Notes: generated from the letters alone by a model not told the origin. A DNA stretch of 64,000 bases from Diphasiastrum complanatum (GCA_029204225.1 CM055093.1:47564354-47628353), one strand, 5' to 3'; shown: positions 43,834-56,638, counted from the first letter of the stretch. Made by a program: numbers and translations.

Positions 43834-44190
43834 GCCCACGTGGGCTTCTCTTCACCACTCATTTTATCTCCAACATAAAATGTGTGGCCAGAATCTGTCC
43901 TTGCCTGCCCGGACGGGCAGGAGATAGAAGCATCATCCTCTCACGAGCTCGTCCAATTGGCGATGCTTGATCGGTCTTGTAGATAAGCTCTCATGCACAG
44001 GATATTTTATGTCCTACCACTTACATGTCTACCACGTGGCAAACCTTAACACGTGGAGTTTTGGCAATGGTTGATCTTGAGAACGTGGCAAAATCTGAGC
44101 TATTGGGGAGGATCCAACGGTGATGGGCTTTAAAAGTAAGTAACGTTACGGTACGAAGGGATACCCCACCCTCATCCATTCGCTCTATAT
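43834..44190 (+). promoter_or_regulatory. LHCII promoter: G-boxes, CCAAT, I-box, TATA
   Basis: CACGTG cores occur at 43837-43842 (inside the palindrome gcccacgtgggc), 44033-44038 and 44050-44055, with a further ACGT at 44083-44086. A CCAAT is at 43953-43957 and a GATAAG I-box at 43982-43987. A TATA-like ctctatatcc is at 44184-44192. This set is typical of light-regulated photosynthesis genes; binding is inferred. Confidence 0.6.
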
Positions 44191-44199
44191 CCTCCCATC

Positions 44200-44201
<2 letters not shown>

Positions 44202-44234
<33 letters not shown>

Positions 44235-44383
44235 ATAAGAAGACAGCATTTCCTGCTTTCGCCATAGCAGCAGCCAAGCTCAGGTAAATTCCTCCATCGC
44301 AGTTTGCTCTAGTATTCTCTCTGATTTCTGATAGTTTATAGCAACAAAGTATAATCCATTAATTGCTGAAGCTTGTTTCTTAG
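44202..44383 (+). other. LHCII 5' UTR: (CT)n tract and probable intron
   Basis: A (CT)n run at 44202-44231 lies downstream of the TATA. An intron is proposed at 44284-44383, from ctcag/gtaaat to ttcttag/ctgc; an alternative acceptor AG is at 44389-44390. The coding sequence starts shortly after. Confidence 0.5.
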
Positions 44384-44416
44384 CTGCAAGGATCGTTGCT
44401 CGATTGTGGTAGTGGA

Positions 44417-45226
44417 ATGGCGGCTATGGCGGCCACGGCATTGGCTTCCCCGGCTCTCGTTGGCCAGACCTCGCTCAAGCCCCAGAATGAGTTCTTAGCC
44501 AAGACAGGAGGCAGCGGCCAGTCCCGCATCACCATGCGCAAGACTTTCAGCAAGGTGGCCAGCGTCAGCCCCTGGTATGGCCCAGATCGCGTCAAGTATC
44601 TCGGCCCATTCTCAGGTGAGACCCCCTCCTACCTCACAGGAGAGTTCCCTGGTGACTATGGCTGGGACACAGCGGGCTTGTCAGCTGATCCAGAGACATT
44701 CGCCAAGAACAGAGAGCTGGAGGTGATCCATTGTCGCTGGGCAATGCTGGGAGCACTTGGCTGCATTTTTCCCGAGCTGTTGTCCAAGAATGGAGTCAAA
44801 TTTGGTGAAGCTGTGTGGTTCAAAGCTGGCGCTCAGATCTTCCAAGAAGGTGGCCTAGACTACCTTGGAAATCCGAGCTTGATCCATGCTCAAAGCATTT
44901 TGGCCATCTGGGCTACCCAGGTGATCTTGATGGGAGCCGTGGAGGGCTACCGTGTGGCAGGAGGACCTCTGGGAGAGGTGACTGATCCCATCTATCCTGG
45001 TGGCAGCTTTGATCCACTTGGGCTGGCTGATGATCCCGAGGCCTTTGCAGAGCTGAAGGTAAAGGAAATCAAGAATGGCAGACTAGCTATGTTCTCTATG
45101 TTTGGATTCTTTGTGCAGGCCATCGTGACAGGCAAGGGACCTTTGGAGAATTTGTCTGATCATCTTGCTGATCCAGTGGCTAACAATGCATGGGCTTATG
45201 CCACAAACTTTGTGCCAGGATCTTAA
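44417..45226 (+). CDS. LHCB: Light-harvesting chlorophyll a/b-binding protein of photosystem II (LHCII, Lhcb1/2 type)
   Basis: The 269-aa preprotein starts at ATG 44417. Residues 1-40 are an Ala/Ser/Thr-rich chloroplast transit peptide; the mature protein probably begins at Arg41 with RKT, the usual N-terminal threonine phosphorylation site. WYGPDR (53-58) is the LHCII trimer-forming motif. Helix B carries [16 protein letters not shown] and helix C carries [21 protein letters not shown], each with the Glu and Asn/His ligands for chlorophyll; helix A lies at [24 protein letters not shown]. The C-terminus is NFVPGS, where most relatives end in Lys. Length and motifs are complete and no intron interrupts the coding part, which favours the Lhcb1 type, though some positions resemble Lhcb2. 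It binds pigments in the thylakoid membrane and passes excitation to photosystem II. Confidence 0.97.
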   Translation: MAAMAATALASPALVGQTSLKPQNEFLAKTGGSGQSRITMRKTFSKVASVSPWYGPDRVKYLGPFSGETPSYLTGEFPGDYGWDTAGLSADPETFAKNRELEVIHCRWAMLGALGCIFPELLSKNGVKFGEAVWFKAGAQIFQEGGLDYLGNPSLIHAQSILAIWATQVILMGAVEGYRVAGGPLGEVTDPIYPGGSFDPLGLADDPEAFAELKVKEIKNGRLAMFSMFGFFVQAIVTGKGPLENLSDHLADPVANNAWAYATNFVPGS

Positions 45227-46705
45227 ACTCATTTTAAGCGTGATCTGATGATGATGGGTTCTTGTATCTGGTCTGTAGCTTACTTGGCTCCTAATGTTTA
45301 GTGATTTTTTAATTTGCAGAAGCAAGGAAACTTGAATCTATGCACAATGTCTCACCACATCTTGGATCAAGAGAGTTTTTCTTGTTAAATACTCTTCAGC
45401 TCTCAGACATATCTTGCTTCTTACTATTTTGTCTAATTTAATGCTTCGGTGCTTGATATATGTTATGACCTTAAATTTGTTTTATGGGATTTGTACAAAG
45501 TTAAGAACAAAGACGCATGAACATGAATTTTCTTTGTGTTTTTTTAACAATTTTGAGGATAATAACCTTTAAACATGGATGCGATGGTTGAAATAGGCTA
45601 TTTTAGTTCTAATGAACTAGAACGTTCCCATATGATCATCTTAAAGAGATAAAGAAGAAATTTAAAAAATCAATTGAGTTTTAGTGCAATATAAGTATAT
45701 TATATAAAAGATAATGGTTGTTTGGAGACACATGGATGTTTAGAAAAATCAACATCATTTTCAAGACTATGTCAATGATTCCATATGTGAGGGCCAAGTA
45801 TTTTCAAAATTCCATCCGAGATAACTTGTGTATTCCATGTGTATTTTTAAGATTTTATTGAGGGTTAATTATTTTCAAAATTCCATAGCCATTAACTTTT
45901 TAACTTTTGAGCTCTCAAAATTAGAGCCAATAGCAAAATATGAGTTCCTATCATTATGCCCCTTTAAATTGGTGGTCCACAAACAAAATTTGCACCGTTG
46001 ATTTATGTAAGATACGAGACACATTTATGTGACTACATAGGCATTCTATAATGTTGGTTAATGTAAGATTTGAGTACACATTATGGTTACTGCATAGGCA
46101 TGCTATAACAAATGGAAGTTTTAAAATTTTGAAAATGTTTAATTGTGCCCATTGGATAGCTTAAAAAGTAGGAATGTGTCATTGTTACTTTTGCAACATC
46201 CAAGTGGCATATTACATGGCATAAATTCAGGTAATAAATATTGTAAAAAATAGTCTTATTCCATTTCATAGTGTCTATTGTATTTTGTAATTGTCATGTG
46301 AATTAAAAAAAGACATCTGAAGTGCTGATTATGTTTTTCATAAAATTTATGTGAAGAAAAGGAGAGGTAATGAACAAAAAACATTTTGCCCGATATGGAT
46401 TTCCATAATTTTTAGGCTCGCTCCCTTCCATCTGGTGCTTCAGTTGCTGCTGGACCTCTTCCAGAGTGGTCTTCTGCCCGACCATCATGGATTTGATTTT
46501 CACTGTCTCTCTTTCCTACCCTACCTGTAAAATGACCTGCAAGAAACAACAAACGTAGGCAAAATGACTTGCTTGCAAATCCGTCTGAAAACCAACTTGC
46601 TTGCACTTGAACCTGCAAACCAACTAGCAACCCACCACAACTGCAAACCAGAGCCCACACCCATCAACTACACTCCTTCAGCCACTCCGTCACATTCCAT
46701 TTCTT
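45227..46705. other. Intergenic, AT-rich; possible minus-strand exon-like stretch
   Basis: The LHCII 3' UTR lies at the start. At about 46385-46500 a minus-strand stretch with balanced base composition reads VKIKSMMVGQKTTLEEVQQQ and is preceded by ttgcag-type acceptor sequence. It could be a relic exon of an unrecognised gene. Nothing else is seen. Confidence 0.35.
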
Positions 46706-47260
46706 CATATCTCAACTGACGCTTTCCTTCACATCTCAGCCGACGCTTCTTTCATATCTCAGCCGACGCCCTCCGCTCATATCTCAACCGACGATTTTTT
46801 TGAAATCTCAACCGACATTTGCTTTTTAATTTTTTTGAAATCTCAACCGACATTTCTTTTGAGATCTCGACCGACGGGTTCGCTTTAGATCTCAACCGAT
46901 GGGTTTTCGATCAGATCTCGACTGATGGGTTCGCGTCAGATCTCGACCAACGAATTTTCGATCAGATCTCGACCGATGGGTTCACGTCAGATCTCGACCG
47001 ACGGATTTTTGATCAGATCTCGACCAACGGGTTCGCGTCAGATCTCGACCGACGGATTTTTGATCAGATCTCGACCAGGTTCGTGTCAGATCTCGACCGA
47101 TGAATTTTCGATCAGATCTCGACCGACGGGTTCGTGTCAGATCTCGACTGACGGGTTTTTGATCAGATCTCGACCAACAGATTCACGTCAGATCTTGACC
47201 GATGGTTTTGGGTCTAATGTCGACCGACGACATTCCTCACCATCTCAACTGACCAACTCC
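46706..47260 (+). repeat. Tandem array, unit 'agatctcgaccgacgg', 51-bp higher period
   Basis: Copies of an about 25-bp unit, gatctcgaccgacgg plus a spacer that alternates between ttcgcgtca and attttcgatca, repeat about 20 times. The pairs give a 51-bp period, a multiple of three, so the array stays open in frame (SDLDRRIFDQISTDGF-like). The same family is at 56281-56638 in inverse orientation. It lies upstream of a gag relic and is probably the leader or LTR of that element. Confidence 0.85.
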
Positions 47261-47573
47261 ATGCTAGACCACAGAACTTTCAAACGACACCTCTGATTGG
47301 CATTTTGACTGAACCACCATGTCCCCAAAGCCTTAGAGGCTGAAAAAAAAAAAGAAAAAAAAAAGGCATGAATACCAAAAAAATTTCAAAAAAATAAAAC
47401 TCATACCAATAGAAAGCCCTTTTCATATTGAGTTTCCACCTTCACTTCTTTCAACACCCTAAAAAATCCAAAAACACCAAAAATCCTAAAAAATTCAAAA
47501 ACACCAAAAACCCTAAAAAATCCAAAAACACCAAAAACACATACCCAACACAAAAAAGACACAACAATACCCA

Positions 47574-48917
47574 ATGGCCGACAATGCAGATTCTAAAATC
47601 CCAGAAGATTATCCATATGAGATCAGGTCCCCTGTAGATGAACAAATCAGACATCATAGGTTCTACCGAATGCGGGCCCAAATACACGAGCCATCCACAA
47701 ACCCATTCGAGAGACATGGTAGAGCTGAGTCCTCATGCGCACGACCCCATTTTTCTGGTGTTGATCCCTCACGGGTCAGAACCAACACTAATGGAAGTTT
47801 TGCTACCCACGAAGCTCATCTTGAGAGACGTACACCACTAGACCTACCAAAGTTTGACGGTACTTCGGACCCTCAAAGATTTTTGTAAATCTTTGAGAAT
47901 GCATGTGATGTGTATGGTGAAACATCTCCCAATGCTATGGTCCAATTGTTTTTGATGACCATGATCACTAAGGCACGTAATTGGTTTTTCAACCTTGATC
48001 GTGACGAAAAGACAGACTGATCAATTTTGAAAGAGTCCTTTGTCAAGCGTTTTAAGCCCTTTCGCTTGATAGAGAGCCCTTTTGTCAAATTGAGTAACAT
48101 TAAAATGACAAAAGATGAACGTGTACGAGACTATATTGAGCGTTTCAAACGCCTCAAAAGTCAAGTACAAGAACAACCCTCCGAACAGATGCTCATCATT
48201 TGGTTTCTAGTAGGCCTTCCAAGATGGATTAGACGCGAGCTTAAATCCAATGATGAATATGCAAGTCTAAAGTTAGCTATGTCTGATGCCATCAAGGAAG
48301 AAGACGAAAGATCAGATGTTGACGAATCCAGAGAAAGAAGAGCACCATGTGCTCCTGTCCATGAGTCGAAGCCGATCGAGGATACCCGAGATCAGCTTTC
48401 GAAATCACAGCTGGAGTTGCTTAATAAGCAATACCAACTTCAAATGGAGAAACTCACCAATGAGTTTCAAACTACTCTGAAGTCTATCCAAAGCAGTATG
48501 CCTGGTCAGTCAAACCCTGCATAGGTAATTTATAGACAAAAAACAATATGGTGCCCACACTGTCGGGCTACGCATCTTGTTGATGCTTGTCCTTCATATC
48601 GACCTATCCAAGCACATATAGTTCAACAATATGAAGAACACCCATCACAATCTGGAAATGCCTTGCCTTATCATGAATATCCACCAGAAAGTCCAGACCC
48701 ACTAGCCATACAAGATGGCTATGCCATTATACAAGGGCCATTGCACACCAGATGTTTCATCTGTGGTGAAACTAGCCACTTCATGGTTGATTGTCCAGTT
48801 AAGACCCAATACCATGTTGAGTGTCCCGATTGTATCCGAAAACACAGTTTCAAAGACTGTCCAAAGCAACCAACTAAGATCCTACCTGCCCGTCACGTCA
48901 GTTATGAATCACAATAG
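47574..48917 (+). pseudogene. gypsy-like element 3 gag (+ strand)
   Basis: One frame from ATG 47574 to 48917 contains internal stops at about 47886, 48018 and 48522. The capsid region reads RRTPLDLPKFDGTSDPQRFL and KRFKPFRLIESPFVKLSNIKMTKDE, followed by a coiled-coil-like Gln/Leu stretch. The C-terminus has CPHCRATHLVDAC, a CCHC knuckle CFICGETSHFMVDC, and CPDCIRKHSFKDC. The protein aligns along its length with the minus-strand copy at 55469-53883. No protease, RT or integrase is recognisable downstream. Confidence 0.82.
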
Positions 48918-51900
48918 GATCTTCACAACAACAACCCGAGCACCATAGCAACCAACAGTTAAAACTACTGCTCAATCGAGAAGTTTCTTGTAAACTTCTA
49001 CATCACCATCCAATACACCAGTTCCATAATGCAAAAAGACACTAATATAAAATGAGTCCTTGTCATAAGAAAGTGAAACCGATATTCCGTCATCTGCTAC
49101 AATGTCCAACCAAGAGCAACCTCCACAGGGAATTGACAGTTTTTCTCCCCTTCTACAACCTCAAATCTATTTGTCTTTCCACATGCTGATAAGATTTCCA
49201 ATGTGCCAATCCACAATAAATCTAGGATCTGGAAATCCATATAGAGATTCGGTTCTAAATCTCTTGTTCAGAGAGGTCCTCAGGACATAGTACCTCAACC
49301 ATACCTGCATCTCAAGCTATATCTTACAACATCTGCTATCAATGATGGTAAATTTAGTGTAACCAACTCTGTCTTGTTTTGACAAGGGCATGTCAGAGTA
49401 AGTCACATTACTCTACAAAACAATTGAAATATTGCAACTATCAAGATACATTATCAATGTTGATGAATGCAAGTTTTGTTCGACAAGTGCTATACAGTTC
49501 TCACTCTCTGTAACGTTTGTTTATTTCCTTGTTTCTCTTCACCTATTTTGTGTTATTGATTTTTGCATAAGGAATAGCTACTGCATGAGAGTCTTCTATA
49601 GAGCATCTCCAGAACACATTTTCATTCATCTATCCATCTTCAGGTTCCCTTGTATAGCAGTTTAGGATTTTTTAGACATACGAAAAAACCATGTCAACTT
49701 AGAGTTGATTCCTGCATCTCATTGCCATATTATTTTTTGAGTCAACTACCACAAGATCGAAACAAATTTAGTTAAAAGTTGTTCAATCTTTAGTCCAGTT
49801 GCATGTTCAACGAGTTTCAACTACGTGTTCCACACGCCGATCCAATCTTGAGCATGAACAATCACCAGCAACAACATCTCCATCAACAGATTTTTTTTTT
49901 TGGGGGGGGAGAGAGTGGATTTGCTTGGATCCACTGGAGCAGTTGCGCTGCCAGCAACAACATCAGCAAGATCGACAGCCAAGGTCACAAGTCTAATATG
50001 AAAAAGACAAGGCTAAAGAAGGCAGATGGGCAATCCAACATTAGAGGAGTTCTAAATTCAAAAAAGAAGATTTTTTTTATATTTTTTCTCAAATTTTTCT
50101 TACACATGGACCAATCAAAACACTCAAATTTGAAATCTACGTAACGTAACTTTTTAAGTCCACATTTTGATTCCATACTAAAAATGGCATAACTTTTTAG
50201 TGGTAAGTCCGAATTTAGCGAAGTTTAGTGCATTGGAAAGCGCCCAACAAGGGCTTTCCAATGATATGTTACATGACATACTTTTGAGCTATGATTAAAA
50301 AGTTATAGAAAGTCAAAAGTATTAGTGCTATAATATATTAATAATAAAAAAGAAATCTTGCATGAATTCTTAAAGGGTCTTTTTGGAACTCAAAACTCCT
50401 CTAATGAGCGACTCAATCAGATGAAGTATTCCAGTCATGATGAAGATCCTTCAAAAAAAGAAAACACAAGCATTGAAAAATCAGTCTCCTTCTTCAACCA
50501 ACCTCTTGCCAACCTCTTCCCATTCTCATGTCTATCGTCCACACCATCTACCGTTGTCACCACCCACCTTCCTTCCATCTGTTTGTTTATCATCAGTTTA
50601 CTGTTCTTCTGAGAAATTCCCAGTTTTTGATAGTCTTACTGAAGCAGCTGATAGATCAGTGCAAGTGTCTTGCGGAAACCAACTACCACCTATATTGGTT
50701 GTTTAGCCGAAAAAATACCTACAAAAGCAGGCAAAGCAGCTAGAAGAAATAAAAAGAAAGATTCAGAAAGCTGAGGAGGAAAGGAAAAAACTTAAACAAT
50801 AGATGAGTCATGATCAATCTTCATCAAAAGAAACTCTCTAGAGTAATGATAGTTGAATCCCCTCTTATGAAGCCCAAAGATATCCAAAAGTAACGGATCA
50901 AAAGGTAACGGATCAAAAGAAAGAGCTGCAGAAAATGAAAGATGAAGACATCCATGAACCTGCAAAATAAAGTGAGCTCCTCATCCAGCTAGTGGTGGTT
51001 GAAGCTCGACATTGCAAGGGTCCAAGACTGCAACCGTAGAACTATCAGTTCCTTCACCCTACCACCAAGCCTTCATCATGTTTCCTTTTCGTTACCAAAC
51101 CGTCTATCCAAAACTGTTCCTACCACTAATTTTTGATGAATCCATCCCCTTGAGACTGATAATCAAAGTTCGTCCAACCTGCAGATCAAAGGTTTACCTT
51201 GACTGGAACTTCAACTGAGAGAAGAACCACAGAAACACCCAGAGGCAAATGGAGGATACAGACCTCCCAGAAGATAGAATCTGCCAAGAAACCAAAGATG
51301 AAACCGTCAATGACAGATACAAGTGACTAAACAAAGAGACACATGGAAAGCACTCGAGCATGCAAGTTGTGAACCTGCTGAGAACTCTCCAAATTTTGAG
51401 AGTGTCAACCCATTACAGCAATAAGACATTCTAAATCCAATTGCGGCAATTCGTGAAAAACAGTTTTTGTTATAAAGACTGGCGACAATAAGCACTTGGT
51501 TTTATGTAAGCGAATGAGGATCTACACTTTTTCAAGTGACGATCGAAGACACCAATGTGAAAGCGGAGCGAAATCGTCCAATATGAGTCGTAGTGGTCCT
51601 GCAACACATTAGGGGTGGGATGATGTTGGCCGATTCTGTCGAATCCCCAAGATACTCGGACAGAGCAACTCAAGAGCACCTCTCACCTTAGACCGAGGAG
51701 GTCTCTGAGAAGATGAGACTAATGAAGACTAAGAGCTGAGTATGAGAGTCGAGGAATACTAGTTAGTAATGACAAGTAAGAACTGTGTAAGCCTCATGGT
51801 GAATCCTGAAAGATGGAATGACCATGTAGGAACTAGTATTTCTAAGCAAATGTAATAAATGCAAGTAGACCCCTCTTAAAGAAAGTAGAGTGAGCCACCT

Positions 51901-52600
51901 TTTGATGGTGACCTATAGTGGAGAGCATTATTCCACTTGTAGTTTGTGAAATGTGGAAATTCCACTAGGATGCACCTAAGTAGCTCTCTTGCTTATTTAA
52001 GAGACGCCCTCTTTGTGAAGACGAGCTTTTTGCATTGTATCTACTCCATGCTTAATAAGAAGATTTCCTATGAGTTTGATGCTACACTAAGCTCCTTGAT
52101 CATGATGGTTTTCTTGAGTGATGCCCCTATGATCATGTCCTTCCATTCATATTGCGTGTGGTTGTGGATTTACAGTGGATTAGTTTTCTTGCTTTCCTAG
52201 TTGTGGATTAGATTTCATGTTTTCTTGTGGATTAATGTAGGAGCGCATTCAAGTAAACTGAATAGGCTAGAAATGTGGCATAAATCTTGCATATTCTCTA
52301 ACATTCTAGTTCTTGATGTTCTTGGGATGTCCAAGAATCAAAGGCTAGTTAGTTTCTTGATTCTTGGAATTCTAACATGCTGTCGATTAGTTTTTGTTTT
52401 TTGTTTTGTCAATTTATGCAAGTAAGGTAGTGTAGAATCTGATTTTAGTCCATTTTGCAATGATCAGTTTTAGCATTCTATTTTTAAGTGCCATAGTAAT
52501 GCCCAACCATGTTTCAAAAAGGGCTATTTTTGGGCATTCTTGGTGTGCTTGCATGGTAGAATGATTGCAAGTGATTTCAAGAGTTCAAGAGTGTTCGAAA
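48918..52600. other. Degenerate DNA between two inverted gag relics
   Basis: The first part (to about 49160) still resembles the gag-protease linker of the minus copy. Beyond that I see no RT or integrase motif. A Lys/Glu-rich coiled-coil-like stretch at about 50715-50800 (KQAKQLEEIKRKIQKAEEERKK) is broken by stops. A T11/G8 run lies at about 49891-49909. Much may be decayed transposon sequence. Confidence 0.4.
50312..50410. repeat. Dispersed repeat, second copy
   Basis: It is similar to 41795-41890 ('attagtgctataatatatta...aattcttaaagggtctttttggaactcaa'). It is probably a fragment of an unclassified short element. Confidence 0.55.
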
Positions 52601-52733
52601 ACTAAGTATCCGTGACAGGTTGAACCATACTACAACCCCGAGAATCTGCATCTGCTACCTGATCTTGGCATTGAACCAAATAGACATGATGAAGAACATG
52701 CCTAGCTAACAACCAGAATGGAGGTAGCATAAG

Positions 52734-55469
52734 CTATAACAAGAAGCAAACAAGTAGAACTAGTAGACAGATAGCAGTGGCAGTCAACAATGGAAAGAAT
52801 AATTCTTCCGAAACATGGGCGGTAGAGACACTAGGTTCTCTTGGGCACCACACTATAGGAATCGGGTCAATCATCATAAGTGGGATGATGGGTGTGTCAA
52901 TGTCTGTAGAGGATGGGAGAATATCCACATCTGTTGCAGCAATTTTGATACAAAATTGACTGGAATCAGCACAGTCCACAGTGGCAAGTGCGTGACCCCA
53001 ATTTATTATGTCCATGGATCTCGTATAATGACCTTTTGGTTGGATCGAGACGCTATCTGATTCTCTATATGTTGTGGATGACCAATCATCGTATACCTTG
53101 GTGGGCTTGACATGGCCTATTGAGTCAATCGTGACTCGTTTATCGTGGTTGCCAAAGGTAATTTTGCTACGCTTCCAATCTTGGACAACACCTGCCATCT
53201 AGAGCCAGGGTGTACCAAGAAGGAGTTTATATGTATTGTTATCTTCTGGTAATTCTAAGATGACACAAACTATCACAAATTTGACACCTGCTATGCGAAC
53301 TTTTATATTTGATAAATGACCAGCAGGGTCAGTAACTTGTTGATCAGCCATGCGAAGTTTATATCGTGGTTGATCGAGGGTATGGAAGCCCCATGACTTT
53401 GCCAATGACAAAGCCATTATATTAACGCCTGATCCGCTATCTAGGATAGCAGATACTGCGGGATAGTCTTTATAGGACAAGGGTAGGGTGATGCTAGTCC
53501 CCTTAGCGACACCTATATTCAACAGATTCATAGGAATCTGAGAAATTTTAGGAATCTCTTCTATTTTTCGCTGTTCATCAGGAATAGTAGGCAGCTAAAA
53601 ACTTCGATGGATATAACTTTGAAGCCCAGTGAAGAATTTTATTGCGGTATGAAACGACATGGTGAGTTGAGCTTGCGGGAGGTCAAAAAATACTTCAAGT
53701 CCCTGTAGGGATTGCTCCCTTTCGGGGATATGAGCTGATAACAGCCTTTCTATATGTTCTTCCTCTCGTAAAAACTCATTTTGAAACTCATTGTATTGCC
53801 GTTGTTCTGGGTAATCTTTTGGTAATGTGGAAGCCGTCAAGTGGCTTCCCTGGGGGTCAGTTGATTTGACATTATTTTGTTGTTATTCTTGTTGTTGGCG
53901 TTGTGCTCTAGTGAGAACTCTAACAGGTTCGGATGAGATATGACATGTTGGAAGAATCTTGTTAGGTTGTTTAGGACAATCCTTGAAACTGTGTTTACGG
54001 ACACAGTCGGGACATTCCGCATGGTATTGATTTTTAACTTTACAGTCAGCCATGAAATGTCCCGTTTCACCACAAATAAAGTAGCGGTTGCTCATTGGGC
54101 CTATGGCAATAGCATAACCATCTTGGATGGCTAGCTGTGCTGAATTTTCAGGTGGTGTTGAATACTCATCTCGTTTGCACGAGCATGAGTTGTCTATTTG
54201 ATAATGTTGAGAACTAATAGATGGAAGTGTTGTATCTTGATCATAGGAGTGATCATAGGACTTTTCAACAAAATGTGTCTATGAAGACTCTCAAGGATTG
54301 CGATGTTTTTGTGGTCCTAGATCTGGTTGTCCTCTTGGAGGTGGTCCTAAGAGTGCCAGCTGTGGTTGAGGTTTATGTCTAGGTTGTCTGGGCAACTCTT
54401 GTATATGGACTTGGTTGTTTCGTGGTTGGTAGTGCATGTGTTGATTTTGTGAAACAAACGGTTGTTGAGGAGGTTGATTATGTCCTCCTGACTGGTTGTG
54501 AGGCTGGTTCCTCGGGTTATAATAGCAATAAAGAGAGGTATGTCCCATAAAGTCGCAGATGTCACATTTGATCAAGGAAGTATCTGGGACCGGTTGGTAT
54601 GAAGTGCACTCATTGCCAGTGTGTGCACCTCGACAGTGAGGACACCACGTGTTCTCTTGTCTATGGTGGATTTGGCCAGTGGTTAACTGACCCGACATCG
54701 AAATTTGGATAGACTTAAGAGTGTTTTGAAACCTTTCGTGAGTTTCTCCATCTGTTGTTGGTGTTGCTGGTTAAGCAACTCCATCTGTGTTTTTCACAAT
54801 TGTTCTCAAGTTTCATCGTTTGGTCAAGCTTCTTAGACAGCACGATGTGATCTCCATCACGTGGTTCATCGACATCAGAGCCCTCGTCTTCCTCTCGAAT
54901 GGCGTTAGACATGGCTTGTTTTAATGATGTATATTCATCATTGGAACGAAGTTCACATCTTATCCATCATGGGAGTCCAACGAGGAACCAAATTATGAGC
55001 ATAAACTCAGTGGGTTGTTCTTGTACCTAAACTTTTAATCTTTTAAATCGTTCAATATAGTCACATACTTTCTCGTCTTTTGTCATTTTGATGTTACTTA
55101 CCTTGACAAAAGGACTTTCTATCAAGCAAAATGGCTTGAAGCGTTTGATAAACGCCTCCTTCAAGAGTGACCAGTCACGTTTATCTTCACGATCAAGGTT
55201 AAAAAAAACCACTCTTGTGCTTGATCAATCATGGTCATCGAAAAGAGTTGTACCATGGATTCCGGTGATGTCTCGCCATAGACGTCACATGCATTCTCAG
55301 AAACTTGAAGAAATCTTTGAGGATCAGTGTTACCATCGTACTTAGGTAAATCTAGCTTTGGGGTACATTTTTTAGTACGTGGAGCATTATTCGCAAAAGC
55401 TCCATTTAAGTGAGCTCGTGCATGTGAAGATTCGGCAACATGAAAATGTGGTCGTTTATATGCTGACAA
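52734..55469 (-). pseudogene. gypsy-like element 4 gag-protease (- strand)
   Basis: Reading from 55469 downward, gag opens with PKLDLPKYDGNTDPQRFL and shifts frame between about 55210 and 54715 (FIKRFKPFCLIESPFVKVSNIKMTKDE). It returns to the first frame with zinc motifs CPHCRGAHTGNEC and CDICDFMGHTSLYC, a Gln/Pro/His-rich stretch, CFICGETGHF-like YFICGETGHFMADC, and CPDCVRKHSFKDC. The protease follows at 53531-53199 with ILDSGSGVNIM and ends LLLGTPWL, then TAG, then MAGVVQDWKRSKITFG in the same frame. Stops also occur near 54288, 53880 and 53592. There is no RT or integrase. It pairs in inverse orientation with 47574-48917. Confidence 0.85.
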
Positions 55470-55589
55470 TGGAGTCGAGAAGCAGTCGTTTGGTGATTGA
55501 AAGGTTGTGTGTTACTATGATAGCGGTGAGAATTGCTCAAGGCATGCGCGAATTGTAGCTGGGATGTGGTTATTTGCGGTCTAATGCGG

Positions 55590-56270
55590 TGCGATGGTGG
55601 TTAGTTAGGATCTATGGGTCAAGGTAATCAGTATGGATTGATGTGTGCTTGTGTTGGATATGCTTGGGTTGTAGGGGAATGAGGCTGCTACGGCTGAAGA
55701 GTAGATGTGGTTGAATGTGTGTGAGCATTGGTGCTATTTCTACAGTGTGAGAATGGAGACGATTGGATTGCAGTGGGTGGAAATGGTTTGCGGTCCATAC
55801 AGTTTGCGATGGATTGCAGTCCCTACGAGTTGTGACGGTTTGTGTGCAATTGCGATGTATTGCGGTCCGAACGGTTTGCAAAGGATGAGCGTGGTTTGCA
55901 GTGGTTTACGATCCGTACGGTATGGTAGATTATGATGCCTATGGATTATGATGGATGATTGTTCCTACGGGTGAAAATAGGTGGTGCAATAGTTGCGATA
56001 CGGTTGCTATCATTGGAAGATTAAAGGTATGTGATTGCAGTTCTGACGGTGTAATTGTGGAGGTTGTGTGTTTGCGGTTGTTACGATAACTATGGTGTTG
56101 TTGTTGACAATGGCTATGGTGCAAAGAGTGAAGCAATGGGAATTTTGTTGAATGTATTCCCTACGGCTCAATGCAGTTCTCACGGTGCAGAGCGGTCACT
56201 ACGGTGCAATGCGATTGTTACAACTGGAAGATGTTTGCAATGACTATAGTGTGTTTAATTATGGTCTCAA
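55590..56270. repeat. Degenerate G/T-rich repeat region
   Basis: On the plus strand, motifs such as gcggt, tacggt, gattgcagt and ggtttgc recur every 15-30 bp without a strict unit. CpG is frequent. It lies between the gag start of element 4 and its 'gtcggttgagatctgac' array, so it is probably leader sequence. Confidence 0.6.
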
Positions 56271-56280
56271 TGGTTCAAGG

Positions 56281-56638
56281 GTCGGTTGAGATCTGAGATC
56301 ATCCGTCGGTCGAGAACTGACGCGAGGTCATCGGTTGAGTTCTGACGCGAGGACGTCGGTTGAGATCTGACCGAGGACGTCGGTTGAGATATGACGTGAA
56401 GCATTGGTCAAGATCTGATGCGAGGTCGTCGATTGAGATCTGACGCGAAGCGTCGGTCAAGATTGGAACTGAAACTGTCGGTCGAGATCTAACGCGAAGC
56501 GTCGGTCGAGACGTGAGCAAATGCATTGGTTGAGATGTGAGCAAATGCGTCGGTTGAGATTGTAACTGAAGTTGTCGATCGAGATCTGATGTGAGGTCGT
56601 CGGTCGAGATCTGACTCAAAGCGTCGGTTGAGATGTTC
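56281..56638 (-). repeat. Tandem array 'gtcggttgagatctgacgcgag', inverse copy
   Basis: About 14 degenerate copies of the complement of the unit seen at 46706-47260 are present. It is shorter and more diverged than the left array. Confidence 0.85.

Noticed and set aside
44396-44416. Seven-residue extension of the LHCII protein
   Set aside because: It starts with TTG; ATG 44417 gives a normal transit peptide and length.
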